From contig NZ_QGGV01000001.1 in the NCBI RefSeq assembly GCF_003148765.1, positions 1 through 64,000 of the forward strand: DNA of 64,000 bases. Reading direction: 5' to 3'. Shown here in pieces: positions 18,271 to 28,157 of the stretch (position 1 is its first letter; each line of letters starts with the position of its first letter). The translations under genes and the position numbers were made by a program. Source of the DNA: Silicimonas algicola. Its GTDB lineage: Bacteria; Pseudomonadota; Alphaproteobacteria; Rhodobacterales; Rhodobacteraceae. The notes below the pieces were generated by a model that saw nothing but the letters and a program-made list of their open reading frames with translations, was not told where the DNA came from and made no database searches.

Positions 18271-19140
18271 CTACGCGGTTCGACGCCACCCAAAAATCAA
18301 GGCGATCAAGAGGCCGGCTGTCGCGCCCAATGCCGCAGAGACCGCTGTCTTCTGGAGGAGACTAAGACCGACCGGCTGGGCGCCGACGGCTGCGACGTCG
18401 AGAACCTCAATGGTTGATCCCATCGCCGCCTGTACCTCTTCGGCGAGCCGATTCTGATCTGCCAGGCGTGAGGCGTCTTCGAAGAGCCGCCGCGCGTTCT
18501 GTACCTCGGACTCGAGCGACTGCCGCTGAAGCACCCAGTCCACTGACAGATCGCCACCAACGCTGCTAGCAGCGCTGATCTCGTTGATTTTCGCATCGCG
18601 CTCGTACCGTGCAAGGCGTTCCTCCGCTTTGAGCCAGTTCTCACGCAGCTCCTCGGCGAGCGACATGAGGGTGTCGCCAGATTGTCTCTCCAGAAGCTCC
18701 GTGCGTATCTCGAGGTAGCTGGCGATCAGTCGATCAACCAACTGCTTTGCCAGTTCCGGGTTCGGGCTGCGATAGCTGATCCGTGCAACGTTCGTGCCTT
18801 GGATTCTCCGGATGCTCAGGACTCGGTTGGCTTCCTCGATCGAAGGAGCGGGCGCGTTGTCTTCGGAAAGTGAAGCGAGCGTGCTCTGAAGAACGCGCCG
18901 GCTTCCAAGGACCTGGATCTCTGTCTGCACCGCGTCGTCGTTGAGCAGACGGATAGGATCGCCGCGCCACGACTCGAAGGCGGGATTCGTGGGCATGTAC
19001 TCCAGACCGAAGCGAAACAGCAATGTTGCGTCTGCCTCAAAGACGGGGATGTCACGCTTGGCGGAATCATGCCCAAACATTCCGGCAAGGGCACCGAAGG
19101 CGAGAACGAGGGGAACGTATATAAGGAGAAAGCGCATCAC
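18271..19140 (-). CDS. Wzz-like polysaccharide chain-length protein
   Basis: A 289-residue polysaccharide co-polymerase. It has one N-terminal helix (FLLIYVPLVLAFGALAGMFG), a periplasmic region beginning VFEADATLLFRFGLEYMP, a long helical coiled-coil section (ERQSGDTLMSLAEELRENWL through RLFEDASRLADQNRLAEEVQ), and a C-terminal helix (LQKTAVSAALGATAGLLIAL) that ends GWRRTA. The Pro/Gly segment before the last helix (GAQPVGLS) fits the family. There is no tyrosine kinase domain, unlike Wzc-type proteins. It sits 29 bases downstream of the polymerase gene, so chain length and polymerisation are probably co-expressed. Confidence 0.85.
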   Translation of the reverse strand: MMRFLLIYVPLVLAFGALAGMFGHDSAKRDIPVFEADATLLFRFGLEYMPTNPAFESWRGDPIRLLNDDAVQTEIQVLGSRRVLQSTLASLSEDNAPAPSIEEANRVLSIRRIQGTNVARISYRSPNPELAKQLVDRLIASYLEIRTELLERQSGDTLMSLAEELRENWLKAEERLARYERDAKINEISAASSVGGDLSVDWVLQRQSLESEVQNARRLFEDASRLADQNRLAEEVQAAMGSTIEVLDVAAVGAQPVGLSLLQKTAVSAALGATAGLLIALIFGWRRTA

Positions 19141-19169
19141 GCTGCGCTGCGGTCGATCCGCTGTATCGT

Positions 19170-20570
19170 TTACCAGATGCTATCCCTTCCGCGTTCTAGT
19201 CCGGATCCAAGAACGGCGTTGGGGGCCGAACAAACCAGGGCAATTAGAAACCAGAAATACCACGGAAATGCCTCATGCAGGAAAATGGCCGTGAGCAGGT
19301 TACCGACCATGGCAATCATGAGCCCGGCACAGGCCGCCTCCCCAAACCGATCTCGTTCTCCTGAAAACTTGCGCATTCCTTCCAAGGCAGCAGAAAAGGC
19401 GAACCAGAGAAGAGCGCTCCAGGCGAGGAACCCTATAACGCCGCGTTCAGCAAGTATCTCGAGAAAAAGGCTGTGTGCCTGCCTGTTTTCTCCCCGCGCC
19501 ATCAAGTCGAATCGTCTCGCCGTGTCCTGATAGAGCCGTTCAAATGTGTCATATCCGGTACCCCACAGCGGATTTTCTAAGAAGAGGTGCCAGGCGGCCA
19601 GCATTTCGGAAACTCGTCCGGCGATGGCTTCGTCGGTCACGTTGCCCTTCAGCGTCACCAGCGCTTGAACGTCTTGGATCGCGATCGTGATACGCTCTCC
19701 GGCCTCAGACGACACGACGAGCAACGACAGGAAGACGATCGACACCAAGGCCAAGACGATGACGGGCGCGCGCGCTTTAATCAGGAAGGTGGCGAGAAGC
19801 GAGACGACGGCGAGCGAGACCATGCCGCCACGGGACTGAGTCAAGATGACTCCTGCGAATATGACAGCCGCGCAGGTAAAGAACAGGACGCGACCGCGTC
19901 CGTGGTCGACAAGCGCGAGGCAAAGCGACACGGGGTAGGCCAGAAGTAGGATCTGAGCGTAGAAATTTGGCTCGGCTACGGGGCCACCGAACCGAACCTC
20001 GTCAATCTGGCCGAACATGTAGGTTATGTGGTTCTTGGCGTAGCCGAAGAAGGTCTGGTTCTTCAGATCAAGGACGTACTGAAGAATTGTGAGAGAGCTT
20101 AGGAGCACCGCTCCGGCCACGACTCCGAGCACGGCAGCCTTGAACCTGGTCGACGAATTAATCACGAGGATGAAGGCGCAGCCAAGAATTATAAAGCGCC
20201 CGAGCTCCATTAGTCCGCGGATCGTCGCGGTGACGTGATCGGACACGAGAAGTCCCGCGCAAACGGAAGTGAAGTACAGAACAGTTACAAGAACGGGCGC
20301 CGCGGCACGAAATACCCTCTCCCGTTCGGTCATCCAGTCCTTGAGGAAGACGGCGAGGAGAGCCAGGAAAACCACCTCGGTGAGCGATGTGAAGCCCGTC
20401 GCTTCGGCAAGAACCATCGGCGAGTTGGTGAAGATTGCGAGGGCGCAGCCGAAGACAGCGATCGACGGTCGGGCGATCGCCACGATTGCCAGCGCCCCGA
20501 GCGACATAACGCTTAGTGCTTCAAGCGCGACGTCGAGCGAAATCGCGGTAATCAGGGCCGGGCTGGCCAC
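19170..20570 (-). CDS. Wzy-like polymerase / O-antigen ligase family membrane protein
   Basis: Polytopic protein with about 10-12 hydrophobic helices and the Wzy_C-type region: a periplasmic loop around NPLWGTGYDTFERLYQDTAR, then RQAHSLFLEILAERGVIGFL, where the His in the HSLFLE segment is characteristic. It probably polymerises undecaprenyl-linked repeat units on the outer face of the inner membrane. GTG at 20570 has no good ribosome binding site. The same frame stays open back to a CTG at 20630, directly after the stop of the priming transferase and preceded by GGAG at a proper distance, which adds LATRNGRVEPSLVGIALATF. That rare start is plausible. Confidence 0.85.
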   Translation of the reverse strand: MASPALITAISLDVALEALSVMSLGALAIVAIARPSIAVFGCALAIFTNSPMVLAEATGFTSLTEVVFLALLAVFLKDWMTERERVFRAAAPVLVTVLYFTSVCAGLLVSDHVTATIRGLMELGRFIILGCAFILVINSSTRFKAAVLGVVAGAVLLSSLTILQYVLDLKNQTFFGYAKNHITYMFGQIDEVRFGGPVAEPNFYAQILLLAYPVSLCLALVDHGRGRVLFFTCAAVIFAGVILTQSRGGMVSLAVVSLLATFLIKARAPVIVLALVSIVFLSLLVVSSEAGERITIAIQDVQALVTLKGNVTDEAIAGRVSEMLAAWHLFLENPLWGTGYDTFERLYQDTARRFDLMARGENRQAHSLFLEILAERGVIGFLAWSALLWFAFSAALEGMRKFSGERDRFGEAACAGLMIAMVGNLLTAIFLHEAFPWYFWFLIALVCSAPNAVLGSGLERGRDSIW

Positions 20571-20633
20571 GAATGTCGCGAGTGCGATCCCGACAAGGGA
20601 CGGCTCAACTCTGCCGTTACGTGTAGCCAGGGT

Positions 20634-21350
20634 TTATACTCCATTAGGCCGCAGAAGGACCAGCAGTGCCCGGAAGAGAAGATAGATGTCGAGCTTGAGG
20701 CTCTGGCGATCCAGATACACGAGTTCCAGTTCGACTTTCTCATCGAAATGCGCGTGCCGAATCCAGATCTGTGCCGGGCCGATTACTCCTGGCGCGACGT
20801 CCAGACGCTTAAGTTGGTACGCTGCATAGTCCTGCGCCGGCACGGAGCAAGCGCGCGGTCCTACTAGCGTCATATGCCCCATCAAGACGTTCAGAAGCTG
20901 TGGGATCTCGTCCAGACTCGTCACGCGCAGAAAGCGTCCGACGCGCGTAATGCGTGGATCGTTGGTCATCTTAAAGCTTCCCCGGCACTCATTGAGGTGG
21001 ATGATTTCGCCCTTCCGCTCATCTGCATCCGGAACCATGGTTCTGAACTTCAGCATCCTGAAGGTCTTGCCGCCCTTTCCGGTGCGCTTGTGCGCGTAGA
21101 AGACCGGGCCTCGATCTTCGAGATAGATGGCCGCCGCGATGAAGGGCGCAATGATCGTTAGTGGCGCAGCTGCAGCCGCAACAAAGGCCAGGTCTAGAAC
21201 GCGCTTCAGGAACGGATACGGCATCTTCGTCGGAGACACCCGAGATATGACATCCGAGGCCGCCACTATGCGTGCATTCACGGAGCTCGGCAGAACATCA
21301 ATCTCTTCAACAATGTCAAACGCAACTTGATCTTGCTGCAACGTTTCCAC
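20634..21350 (-). CDS. Priming sugar-phosphate transferase
   Basis: Polyprenyl-phosphate hexose-1-phosphate transferase that starts repeat-unit assembly on undecaprenyl phosphate at the inner membrane. Motifs: PFLKRVLDLAFVAAAAAPLT (membrane-dipping helix), GPVFYAHKRTGKGGKTFRML, KFRTMVPDADE, the catalytic-face segment LRVTSLDEIPQLLNVLMGHM, LVGPRA and APGVIGPAQIW. At 238 residues it is the short, single-domain form (ExoY-like) rather than WbaP-like. Start is a GTG at 21350 preceded by GGGGG. The downstream polymerase gene begins in the same frame right after its stop. Confidence 0.9.
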   Translation of the reverse strand: METLQQDQVAFDIVEEIDVLPSSVNARIVAASDVISRVSPTKMPYPFLKRVLDLAFVAAAAAPLTIIAPFIAAAIYLEDRGPVFYAHKRTGKGGKTFRMLKFRTMVPDADERKGEIIHLNECRGSFKMTNDPRITRVGRFLRVTSLDEIPQLLNVLMGHMTLVGPRACSVPAQDYAAYQLKRLDVAPGVIGPAQIWIRHAHFDEKVELELVYLDRQSLKLDIYLLFRALLVLLRPNGV

Positions 21351-22235
21351 TACGCACCCCCAAAGCTACTCTACAAGAGCCACGACACTACTAGAGTCAC
21401 GACGCACGAGCGACATCGGCTCCGAACACCGTGAAGGGGCTCGTTCGGCAAGACCGGAAGAGCAGCATCGTCGAACATTCAGCCCTAGCTCATTGGCCAG
21501 CCGGATTGAAGTCGCACCTCCTATCCACACACGGACCAAGCCAGTTAACACTGAACTAGGTCGAAATATCGTTACCGGCCGAACGTTCCCCATCACGTCA
21601 ATGCCATTCCCTTAGCATGATGGGCACAGAGGTCCAAAGTCTTTTTCGCGCTCGTCGCCTTTCCGTCGACAGCCGCGTCCGCTTTGATGAACGTTTTTTG
21701 CATCGGAAACCCCCAAGGTACGGTGCGCGGGCGCATGGCGGCGTTCACGCGGTGTGCCGCCAAACGAATTTGGCTCTCGGAGAGGAATAGATGTAGAGGC
21801 TGTTCGGCTCGTGACCCGCTTCTCGCCGGCGACCGCTTCGAACCGCACACCGAAATGAAGATGCCGGTTGATGCGGCATGGTGAAGGCGTGCCCTACCCA
21901 CTTCGACTGGAGTGGCCTCTCCCGTCTAGGAGGCAAAAGGGCACTGTGCATGAAGCAGCGCCATGACCGTGGCAATACTCGAATTGTGCACGAATGTGTC
22001 GCAACCGGAGCGGCTAGATGATTACGATGTGCATCTCCAGGACGATGCTGGCATATTTCGCACAGTACAGGCACATGAGGATTCATGGGCGCCGTCCTAT
22101 CGCTCGACTCGTCGGCAGGGGCCCAAGTGAGAGGATGTGAGGCCAGTGCCTCACAACATGTCGGGCTGTGACCGCAACCACCGAAGTGAGAATGCAAGCG
22201 TGAAGAGGGGCCCTTCGAGCGGCTACGGGAGCAAG
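21351..22235. other. Divergent intergenic region, no gene recognised
   Basis: About 0.8 kb between the leftward assembly operon and the rightward flippase gene. It should contain promoters for both directions. Open frames here are short and lack motifs. The flippase frame is open from GTG 22137, but that leader is not hydrophobic and is excluded in my start choice. Confidence 0.45.
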
Positions 22236-23663
22236 ATGGCGCGTGGGCTGTCGATCACGCTGTCGTCCTACGTCTTTTCGCGACTCATCAATTTCCTCAC
22301 GACAGTTGGTCTCGCCCGCCTGCTTTCGCCGGCCGACATGGGACTTGTCGCGACCGCTCTGCTCATCGTCTATTTCGTGGATGTCGCGCGGGACTTTGGG
22401 CTACGCGATGCGATAGTGTTCGAGCCCACCGGAACGGCCGAGACTCTCGCCACGGCCTTCTACCTTGTCCTTGGGCTCAGTGCGATCCAGGCGACTGCGA
22501 CGCTTGCTGTCTCGGGCGTTCTGGCGGGGGGCTTCGACCGCCATCAGCTTGGAGAACTGCTGGCGGTCATGGCGTTCTTCTTCCCGGTGCAGGCAGCCGG
22601 CGCAATCCATGAATCTATTCTTCTGCGCCTTATGCGCTTCAACGAAGTTGCCGTCGCCGAGATACTCGGCGTGACGTCCAAGGCGCTAGTGACGTTTCTT
22701 ACCGTCTTTCTCGGCTTTGGGCCGACAAGCTTCGCGATCGGTCACCTAACCGGCAGTGTGATCAGGTCGACATTCATCCTCTGGCGCCCGGACATGCCGA
22801 AGTTCGTCGGCGCTCCTTTTTCGCGGGATCGGGCGCGGTCACTGCTTGGCTACGGAGTAAACATATTCGTCACGGGACTTGTCTTCGTGCTGCGAATGCG
22901 ATCCGACCAGGCGGCAATCGCGGTCTGGGTTGGCGAAATTGCGCTGGCCGGCTACTTTCTGGCCTCGCGCCTGCCGGAGATCATGATCTCCGGGATCAAC
23001 GGCGCGATTACCCGCGTTGTCTTTCCGAGCTTCATCGAGGCTGGTCGCTACGAGAGCGGATTGCAAAGGATCTTTCTGAGCACGATCCATGGCTGCATGG
23101 CCTTGATCGCCCCCATCTCGATCGGAATTTCGGTCGTAGCGTCGGATCTTGTGCCGCTCGTTTTCGGCGAATCCTATGAGTACGCGGCGCCGGCACTGGT
23201 CTTCCTCGCGCTCATCGGGATCCCGCAGACACTCGGATGGACCATTGGCGACCTCCTCAAGGCGACCGGTCGTCCCAGGACGCTGATGATCGTCAACATC
23301 GTCGAGGCCGCCATCATCGTGCCGGTCCTGTGGACCGTTGCCGCGATCTTTAAGGATCTCACCGCCATCGCGATCGCGCTCTTCGTCTGCGAATGCCTTG
23401 CCGGGATCGCGCGCGTCGTGGTGACGCACGCGATCGGCGTGGCGTCAATTACCCAAGTCGTCGCCGCGGTGCTGCGACCGGCCACCTTCGCGCTCCTCAT
23501 GGGCGCAGGTGTCCTGTTCGTGCAGGGCCTTGCAGATGTCTCGCGGGTCGCGTCGCTTGCTCTCGCGACCACCGTGGGCATCGCCATGTACGCCGCATTG
23601 ATGGTGCTCTTCGATGCTGAAGCCGTTCGGAAAGTGCGCGACTTCCTGCGCAAGGCGAACTGA
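22236..23663 (+). CDS. Wzx-like polysaccharide flippase (MOP superfamily)
   Basis: Membrane protein expected to move undecaprenyl-linked repeat units to the periplasmic face. It starts MARGLSITLSSYVFSRLINF and continues GLARLLSPADMGLVATAL, the classic polysaccharide-synthesis-protein opening, and has about 12-14 hydrophobic helices. The mid-protein cytosolic loop FSRDRARSLLGYGVNIFVTG is also typical. I chose ATG 22236 because GGGAG lies four bases upstream and the protein then begins just before the first helix; the frame is open to GTG 22137. It is followed by a glycosyltransferase gene on the same strand. Confidence 0.88.
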   Translation: MARGLSITLSSYVFSRLINFLTTVGLARLLSPADMGLVATALLIVYFVDVARDFGLRDAIVFEPTGTAETLATAFYLVLGLSAIQATATLAVSGVLAGGFDRHQLGELLAVMAFFFPVQAAGAIHESILLRLMRFNEVAVAEILGVTSKALVTFLTVFLGFGPTSFAIGHLTGSVIRSTFILWRPDMPKFVGAPFSRDRARSLLGYGVNIFVTGLVFVLRMRSDQAAIAVWVGEIALAGYFLASRLPEIMISGINGAITRVVFPSFIEAGRYESGLQRIFLSTIHGCMALIAPISIGISVVASDLVPLVFGESYEYAAPALVFLALIGIPQTLGWTIGDLLKATGRPRTLMIVNIVEAAIIVPVLWTVAAIFKDLTAIAIALFVCECLAGIARVVVTHAIGVASITQVVAAVLRPATFALLMGAGVLFVQGLADVSRVASLALATTVGIAMYAALMVLFDAEAVRKVRDFLRKAN

Positions 23664-24017
23664 CCTCCGCCGTGCTGAACGGGGCTGGGAGCACGCGTCA
23701 GATGGCGTGGCAACAACCGAAGGGGGAACGTCCATTCGCGACAGGACAAGGCTGTGCATCTGCAAGCGGCGACCCGCAACGGGCTGTTTTGCGCCCAAAA
23801 CAGCCGTGTCCCGGACCCGCCGACCGTCCAGCAGGCCGTGGCTTGGCCTGACGTATCTCGTGCCCCTGCTCTCCGGTTTGCTCACAGCGCCGTGCGTGGC
23901 GCTCGCGTCATGTCGAGTGAGCAAAAACGGACTTGCTCTCGGTTGACAATTGCGGCCAAGTGCGCGTGCGACCGACGCTTTAGCCGGACGCCCTCGCCGA
24001 CGCTCGTTCAGAATGAC

Positions 24018-25193
24018 ATGCTGCCTCAACGTAAAGCCGCCCGAAGCGAAGAGCCTCCACATCTGGAGGCCACCGCGAGTCTGCCGCCTCTCCTCGTCGT
24101 GTGCCTCGCAATCCGGCATGGTGGGGTGGACGTGCGAATCGTGCAGACAGCGCGGGAGTTGCACCACAACGGCGCGGTCTTCCGGGTTGTGGTGATCGAA
24201 GGATCGCGCCTTCATCAGACTCTCCTGCAGGAAGGCATTCCCGTCGTCGCCATTTCCCGCCGCAGAGCTGACCCACGCATAGTGATCGATCTAGTCCGTC
24301 TTGTCCGCCACGCCAGAATCGGCCTCGTGGATGCGCACAACACGCAATCACAGTACTGGGCGGCGCTCGCCGTGTTGGCGACCGGGGTAAAGGGTCGCGT
24401 CGCAACAGTGCATTCCGTTTATCGCGAGGATCACGATGGGCGGCTTCGGCAATGGCTGCACGAAGCTGCTCTCTGGCTCTGCCGGATCGCGGGCTTTCGC
24501 TTCATCGCGGTTTCGTCAAACGTCGTGAACTACTTGGTCGAGACGCTCGGGATCCCCTCCTCCGCGGTCATTCTCAGCCGCAATGGGATGGAAGCCCTCG
24601 CGGCACCACCTCCGCCGTTCGACCTATCCACCGAGACCGGTTGGCCGGAGGATTCCGTGGTGCTGGCCATGATAGGCCGCCTTGACCCGCGCAAGGGGCA
24701 TCGCTTCCTGATCGACGCTCTGCAAGAGATGGTCACAACCGGCGAGGAAAAAATCCGGCTTCTCGTCGTCGGCACGGGCCGAGAGGAGCGACGTCTTCGC
24801 GAGCAGGTCGCGGCTGCCGGGCTCGAGGGATACGTGCATTTTTCAGGTTTTCGCGACGACATCGCGTCGATCCTGACCCGGACCGACCTTCTGTGTCTGC
24901 CATCGCTCAGCGAAGGCCTGCCCTACACGGTGCTGGAGGCGGCGCGGCAATCTGTGCCCGTGCTGGCGTCAAGGCTTGAGGGGACTGACGATATCTTCCT
25001 GGACGGCGAAACCATATTCTTCCATCGCGTCGGCGACGTGGCCGACATTCGTCGGCGTGTCCAGGACCTGGCCGAGTCTCCCGACCAGCGCAGGCGCGTC
25101 GGTGCCGCTGCCCGACGGTTGTTTCTCGAGGACTTGCAGGTTTCGCGCATGCTCGACGAAACCCTTGAGGTCTACCGCGCCGCGGTGCGATAG
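24018..25193 (+). CDS. Family 4 glycosyltransferase
   Basis: GT-B glycosyltransferase. The N-terminal domain has LLVVCLAIRHGGVDVRIVQT and VDAHNTQSQYW; the C-terminal domain has VVLAMIGRLDPRKGHRFLID, LLVVGTGREERRLREQV and VHFSGFRDDIASIL, then LCLPSLSEGLPYTVLEAARQ, which carries the EX7E-type Glu pair, and RLEGTDDIFLDGE. The open frame extends upstream to 23754, but that part reads like noncoding sequence, so ATG 24018 is preferred (391 residues). Third GT4 of the locus; with the flippase it forms the rightward arm of the assembly cluster. Confidence 0.88.
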   Translation: MLPQRKAARSEEPPHLEATASLPPLLVVCLAIRHGGVDVRIVQTARELHHNGAVFRVVVIEGSRLHQTLLQEGIPVVAISRRRADPRIVIDLVRLVRHARIGLVDAHNTQSQYWAALAVLATGVKGRVATVHSVYREDHDGRLRQWLHEAALWLCRIAGFRFIAVSSNVVNYLVETLGIPSSAVILSRNGMEALAAPPPPFDLSTETGWPEDSVVLAMIGRLDPRKGHRFLIDALQEMVTTGEEKIRLLVVGTGREERRLREQVAAAGLEGYVHFSGFRDDIASILTRTDLLCLPSLSEGLPYTVLEAARQSVPVLASRLEGTDDIFLDGETIFFHRVGDVADIRRRVQDLAESPDQRRRVGAAARRLFLEDLQVSRMLDETLEVYRAAVR

Positions 25194-26337
25194 GCGCTGA
25201 TTCATTCCGCATGTTGTAGCCCGGTTGCCAGTCCACGCCTGCGCTGCGGTTACATAGCCATCGTCACGGCGCCTCTCTGGCCACGGAGACGGGCCGGAAG
25301 ATCTCTGCGAAACGGACCCGCAATAGGTCGCTGTCCCAACCGTCGGGAGCTGAACGTCCGTCGTCGGATCGCCGATGACGCGAGAAAGTCGACTATATCC
25401 CCGTCCGGATGCACAGCGAGTAGGTGTACTCGTCGCCCCTGCCTGGCGCGAGAGCCGGTTGAACGACATGTCATAGCCGCCGGGGAAGGACCGGTCGCCG
25501 GGATCGAACGTATGGTTCACGCCGTGGGAGTCGAATCGAGTTCGCCGCCGACCGTCTGCAGGACCAGGACCGTGGGCGGGTTCATGAGGGCCGAGTCGCC
25601 GCCGCCATATTCGAGCTCGAGCCGACGCCTCACTCGTTATCTCACACCCAACCTAGCGAGCATGACCGTCAGGTCGCGGCCACAGCTACTGAATGTCCGC
25701 TATCTGTATTAAAAAGTCGCCGGGCTGCTGCAGCACATGACTACGTCTTCCGCACCGCATCGCGTTTTCGCTTATCTCTTTGCCCGGACGCGCAGGGATG
25801 GCGCACCTCAACGTCGTGGCCGACGCCCTTGTGCACGTGATCTGGAGGTTTTGGAGTCGGTGCTGAAACATCGACGGCAGGTTGCTCGCCGTTTCGCGTT
25901 GCAGTACCGGCCGTGGTCGGAGGCAAGCGCGATTGCCGGTGGCCCGCGCGCCTGGACCGGCACGACCCGGCGACCGAGGATCGCGACATCGTCGCAGATT
26001 TCCGCACGTGCCCGGATCGGGCCTTTTTGGACATGCGAATCTCGTTCTTGCCCTTTAGCGCGATCCGATCGGTCCTTCGACGATGACGTCGGCGATCGTG
26101 CGTTTCCCGGGCAAGCGCGTTTCCCCGAATTGCACGAAGTTTTTTTACCCGGGGTCAGCCGTCGCCGCGGCCGGCCAACACAGAATGGGACCTTATGCTG
26201 GTCAGAGAGCGGATCGGTGGGGGGCGCGCTGGTGCGGCGGGGAATCGGTGATCGGTGAAACCGGACGGAAAGCCAATTCACGGGTGTGGGAGGGAAGATC
26301 GGCGCGGCGGCGCATCACGTGCCGCTGAGACCGATGC
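25194..26337. other. 1.1-kb stretch without a recognisable gene
   Basis: Overlapping short frames on both strands, none with a known motif. On the minus strand between about 25250 and 25640 protein-like pieces appear in different frames (GGGDSALMNPPTVLVLQTVG, then NHTFDPGDRSFPGGYDMSFN, then GDEYTYSLCIRTG), which may be a heavily frameshifted pseudogene of unknown family. The rest shows nothing I can name. Confidence 0.45.
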
Positions 26338-26559
26338 CTATCGGCTCGTCCGACCCAGCGTGTAGGCCACCGACGCCAGGCCGCGCCGGGCGGCAGCGAG
26401 GTAAGCGGCGCCGGCACCGATCACGACGAATAGTGCCGCCACGATCCCGTAGAGGGCGAAAGCGAGAAGGAGTGAACCGCCGGTCCCGATCCAGACAGCC
26501 GCGGCCATCGCACCGATGAGCATGCCGGCAAGAACAAGACCAACCATCATATCGTTCAT
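26338..26559 (-). CDS. Small two-helix membrane protein
   Basis: A 73-residue protein starting MNDMMVGLVLAGMLIGAMAA, with a second hydrophobic segment LLLAFALYGIVAALFVVIGA and a basic tail AARRGLASVAYTLGRTSR. ATG at 26559 is chosen because GAGGAC lies about nine bases upstream; the frame runs further to 26613 without such support. Family not recognised. Similar short membrane proteins are common in Rhodobacterales. It is isolated in a gene-poor region. Confidence 0.65.
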   Translation of the reverse strand: MNDMMVGLVLAGMLIGAMAAAVWIGTGGSLLLAFALYGIVAALFVVIGAGAAYLAAARRGLASVAYTLGRTSR

Positions 26560-27253
26560 CCTTGTTTGTCCTCTCATGCAGCCTTCCACCCGATTGTGTT
26601 CAAATTTTGACACGATTCCGAAATGTCGGGCCGCTGCCTTTCAACAGACACGCTACTGTTACAACATCAGGACTGACAATGGCGCAGGGGGGCCGCGACC
26701 GGCGGCAGCAGAAATTCGCGACGCGCGGGCGAAATACTGCCGAACGCTTAATGCCCAGTACTCTTGGCGCTTCCCGCGGCAGCAGCGTGCCCCACTGCGG
26801 AATTCCTCTCTGCCTGTGTCCGAGCCTGCCGCCGAATAGTGCCAGGCCCGGCCCGCGCCGGCCCTCGCGCGCAAGCACGTCTCATGGCCTGTAATGGTGC
26901 GCTGGCGTTGCGGCGTATGTCTCAAACCGTTCTCCCTGCTGCCGCCCAGCGGCAAGACTGGACGAACCAATAACACGATTTTGGCTATTTTGTTCCCATA
27001 GGGGAAACATTTTGTTGCGAGGGGTGTCCGCGCGCAAGACAGATCGGCCGCGAACGGTGACCAAGTGCGGCACGAAAACTTTAACCTGCCCCGATTGAAG
27101 GTCCGGTTGCAGTCTTAGTGCTTGACGGTTCGTGGCGCTACGGCTGGTGTGGCCGGCGACGCGGTTCCGGGTGCGAAGCCGGCCACGAGACGGCCGCTGG
27201 AGGAGACAATATCTCAAGGATGAGTGCGGTCGTTTTGTCTTGCAGTGCTGCGC
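26560..27253. other. Gene-poor stretch before IS6 scars
   Basis: About 0.7 kb with no supported gene. It includes the presumed promoter region of the small membrane protein. Confidence 0.45.
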
Positions 27254-27618
27254 CAGTAGTGTCAGAGGCACCTGCCTTGGGCCTGCTCTGCTCCGATGCC
27301 CAAACGATCACCGTTCAAGTACTTCAAAACGTCCCCTGAGATCATCCTTGTTGCGTCATGCTCTACGTCCGCTTCCCACTCTCATTGCGGAACGTCGAAG
27401 ATCTTCTCCACGAACGCGGCATCGATGTGAGCCACGAGACGGCCTCTGGGATCCGAAAGCGCCGGGTGCAGGCCTGCGCCCGAGCCGGTGGCGGTGGCAC
27501 CCGGACGAGATGTTCGTGAAGATCAACGGCAGGCAGCAAAATGGCGCAGTCTTTGCGCCGCCTAAGGGGCAGTGTCGCTGTCCTAGCGGAGACTGGTTCG
27601 CATTTGTCTGACAGCACC
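27254..27618 (+). mobile_element. Eroded IS6-family element remnant
   Basis: Matches the intact IS6 element at 28.6-29.4 kb in patches: a left-end-like AGTGTCAGAGG followed by CTGCCTT, then the transposase start (MPKRSPFKYFKTSPEII at 27298), pieces equivalent to the first third of the protein with deletions, and a right end ACTGGTTCGCATTTGTCTG then ACAGCACC. Three or more deletions and frameshifts remove most of the catalytic domain. Confidence 0.85.
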
Positions 27619-27684
27619 GCCAACCACCTAAACCATTGATATATAATGTAAAATGGTCGGAAATCCTCCCCACATGCTCGCGAC

Positions 27685-27930
27685 TTGACCGCGTGCCCAC
27701 TGAACGGAGTGGGTGAACGCATATTCACCCGCAAGATCGAGGCATCCGATGCCGACGGCAATCTGATAACTGAGGTCAAAGGGTCGATCAGGGAAGTCGA
27801 AGTTGGTCCGGGCAGGACGGTTGAATGGTTTATTGTACCTGTGCAAACGACAGATGGTCCTGTGGAGATCACATGTGAAATCCCTGGCCATTATGAATCA
27901 GGAATGCATGCAAGCGTCGTGATAAACTAG
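27685..27930 (+). pseudogene. C-terminal piece of a cupredoxin
   Basis: The last 60 residues read like the copper-binding end of a plastocyanin/azurin-type protein: SIREVEVGPGRTVEWFIVPV then VEITCEIPGHYESGMHASVV, giving the Cys-x4-His-x4-Met ligand set of a type 1 copper site. The signal peptide, the N-terminal half and the first His ligand are missing; the frame begins just after the IS6 remnant. It is therefore most likely the surviving tail of a periplasmic copper protein cut by the insertion. Confidence 0.7.
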
Positions 27931-28157
27931 CGCATTCGGTTTTCTCGGCTTCATAGGTCGGCGAAAAATACATACGGCGGCGCTATACTTTCTGATCGGC
28001 AGCGCTTCGCATCCTCAATATGAGTTCTTGTTGAGACAAGGTGTGGCGACAAAAAAATCATTCAAATGCGGAAACCCCAAAATTGGCTCTTAAGTTGTCA
28101 CACGTTATGTCGATACCGAAGAATGGCTTTTTGAAATCTTTATTGGCTCGTATAAAG

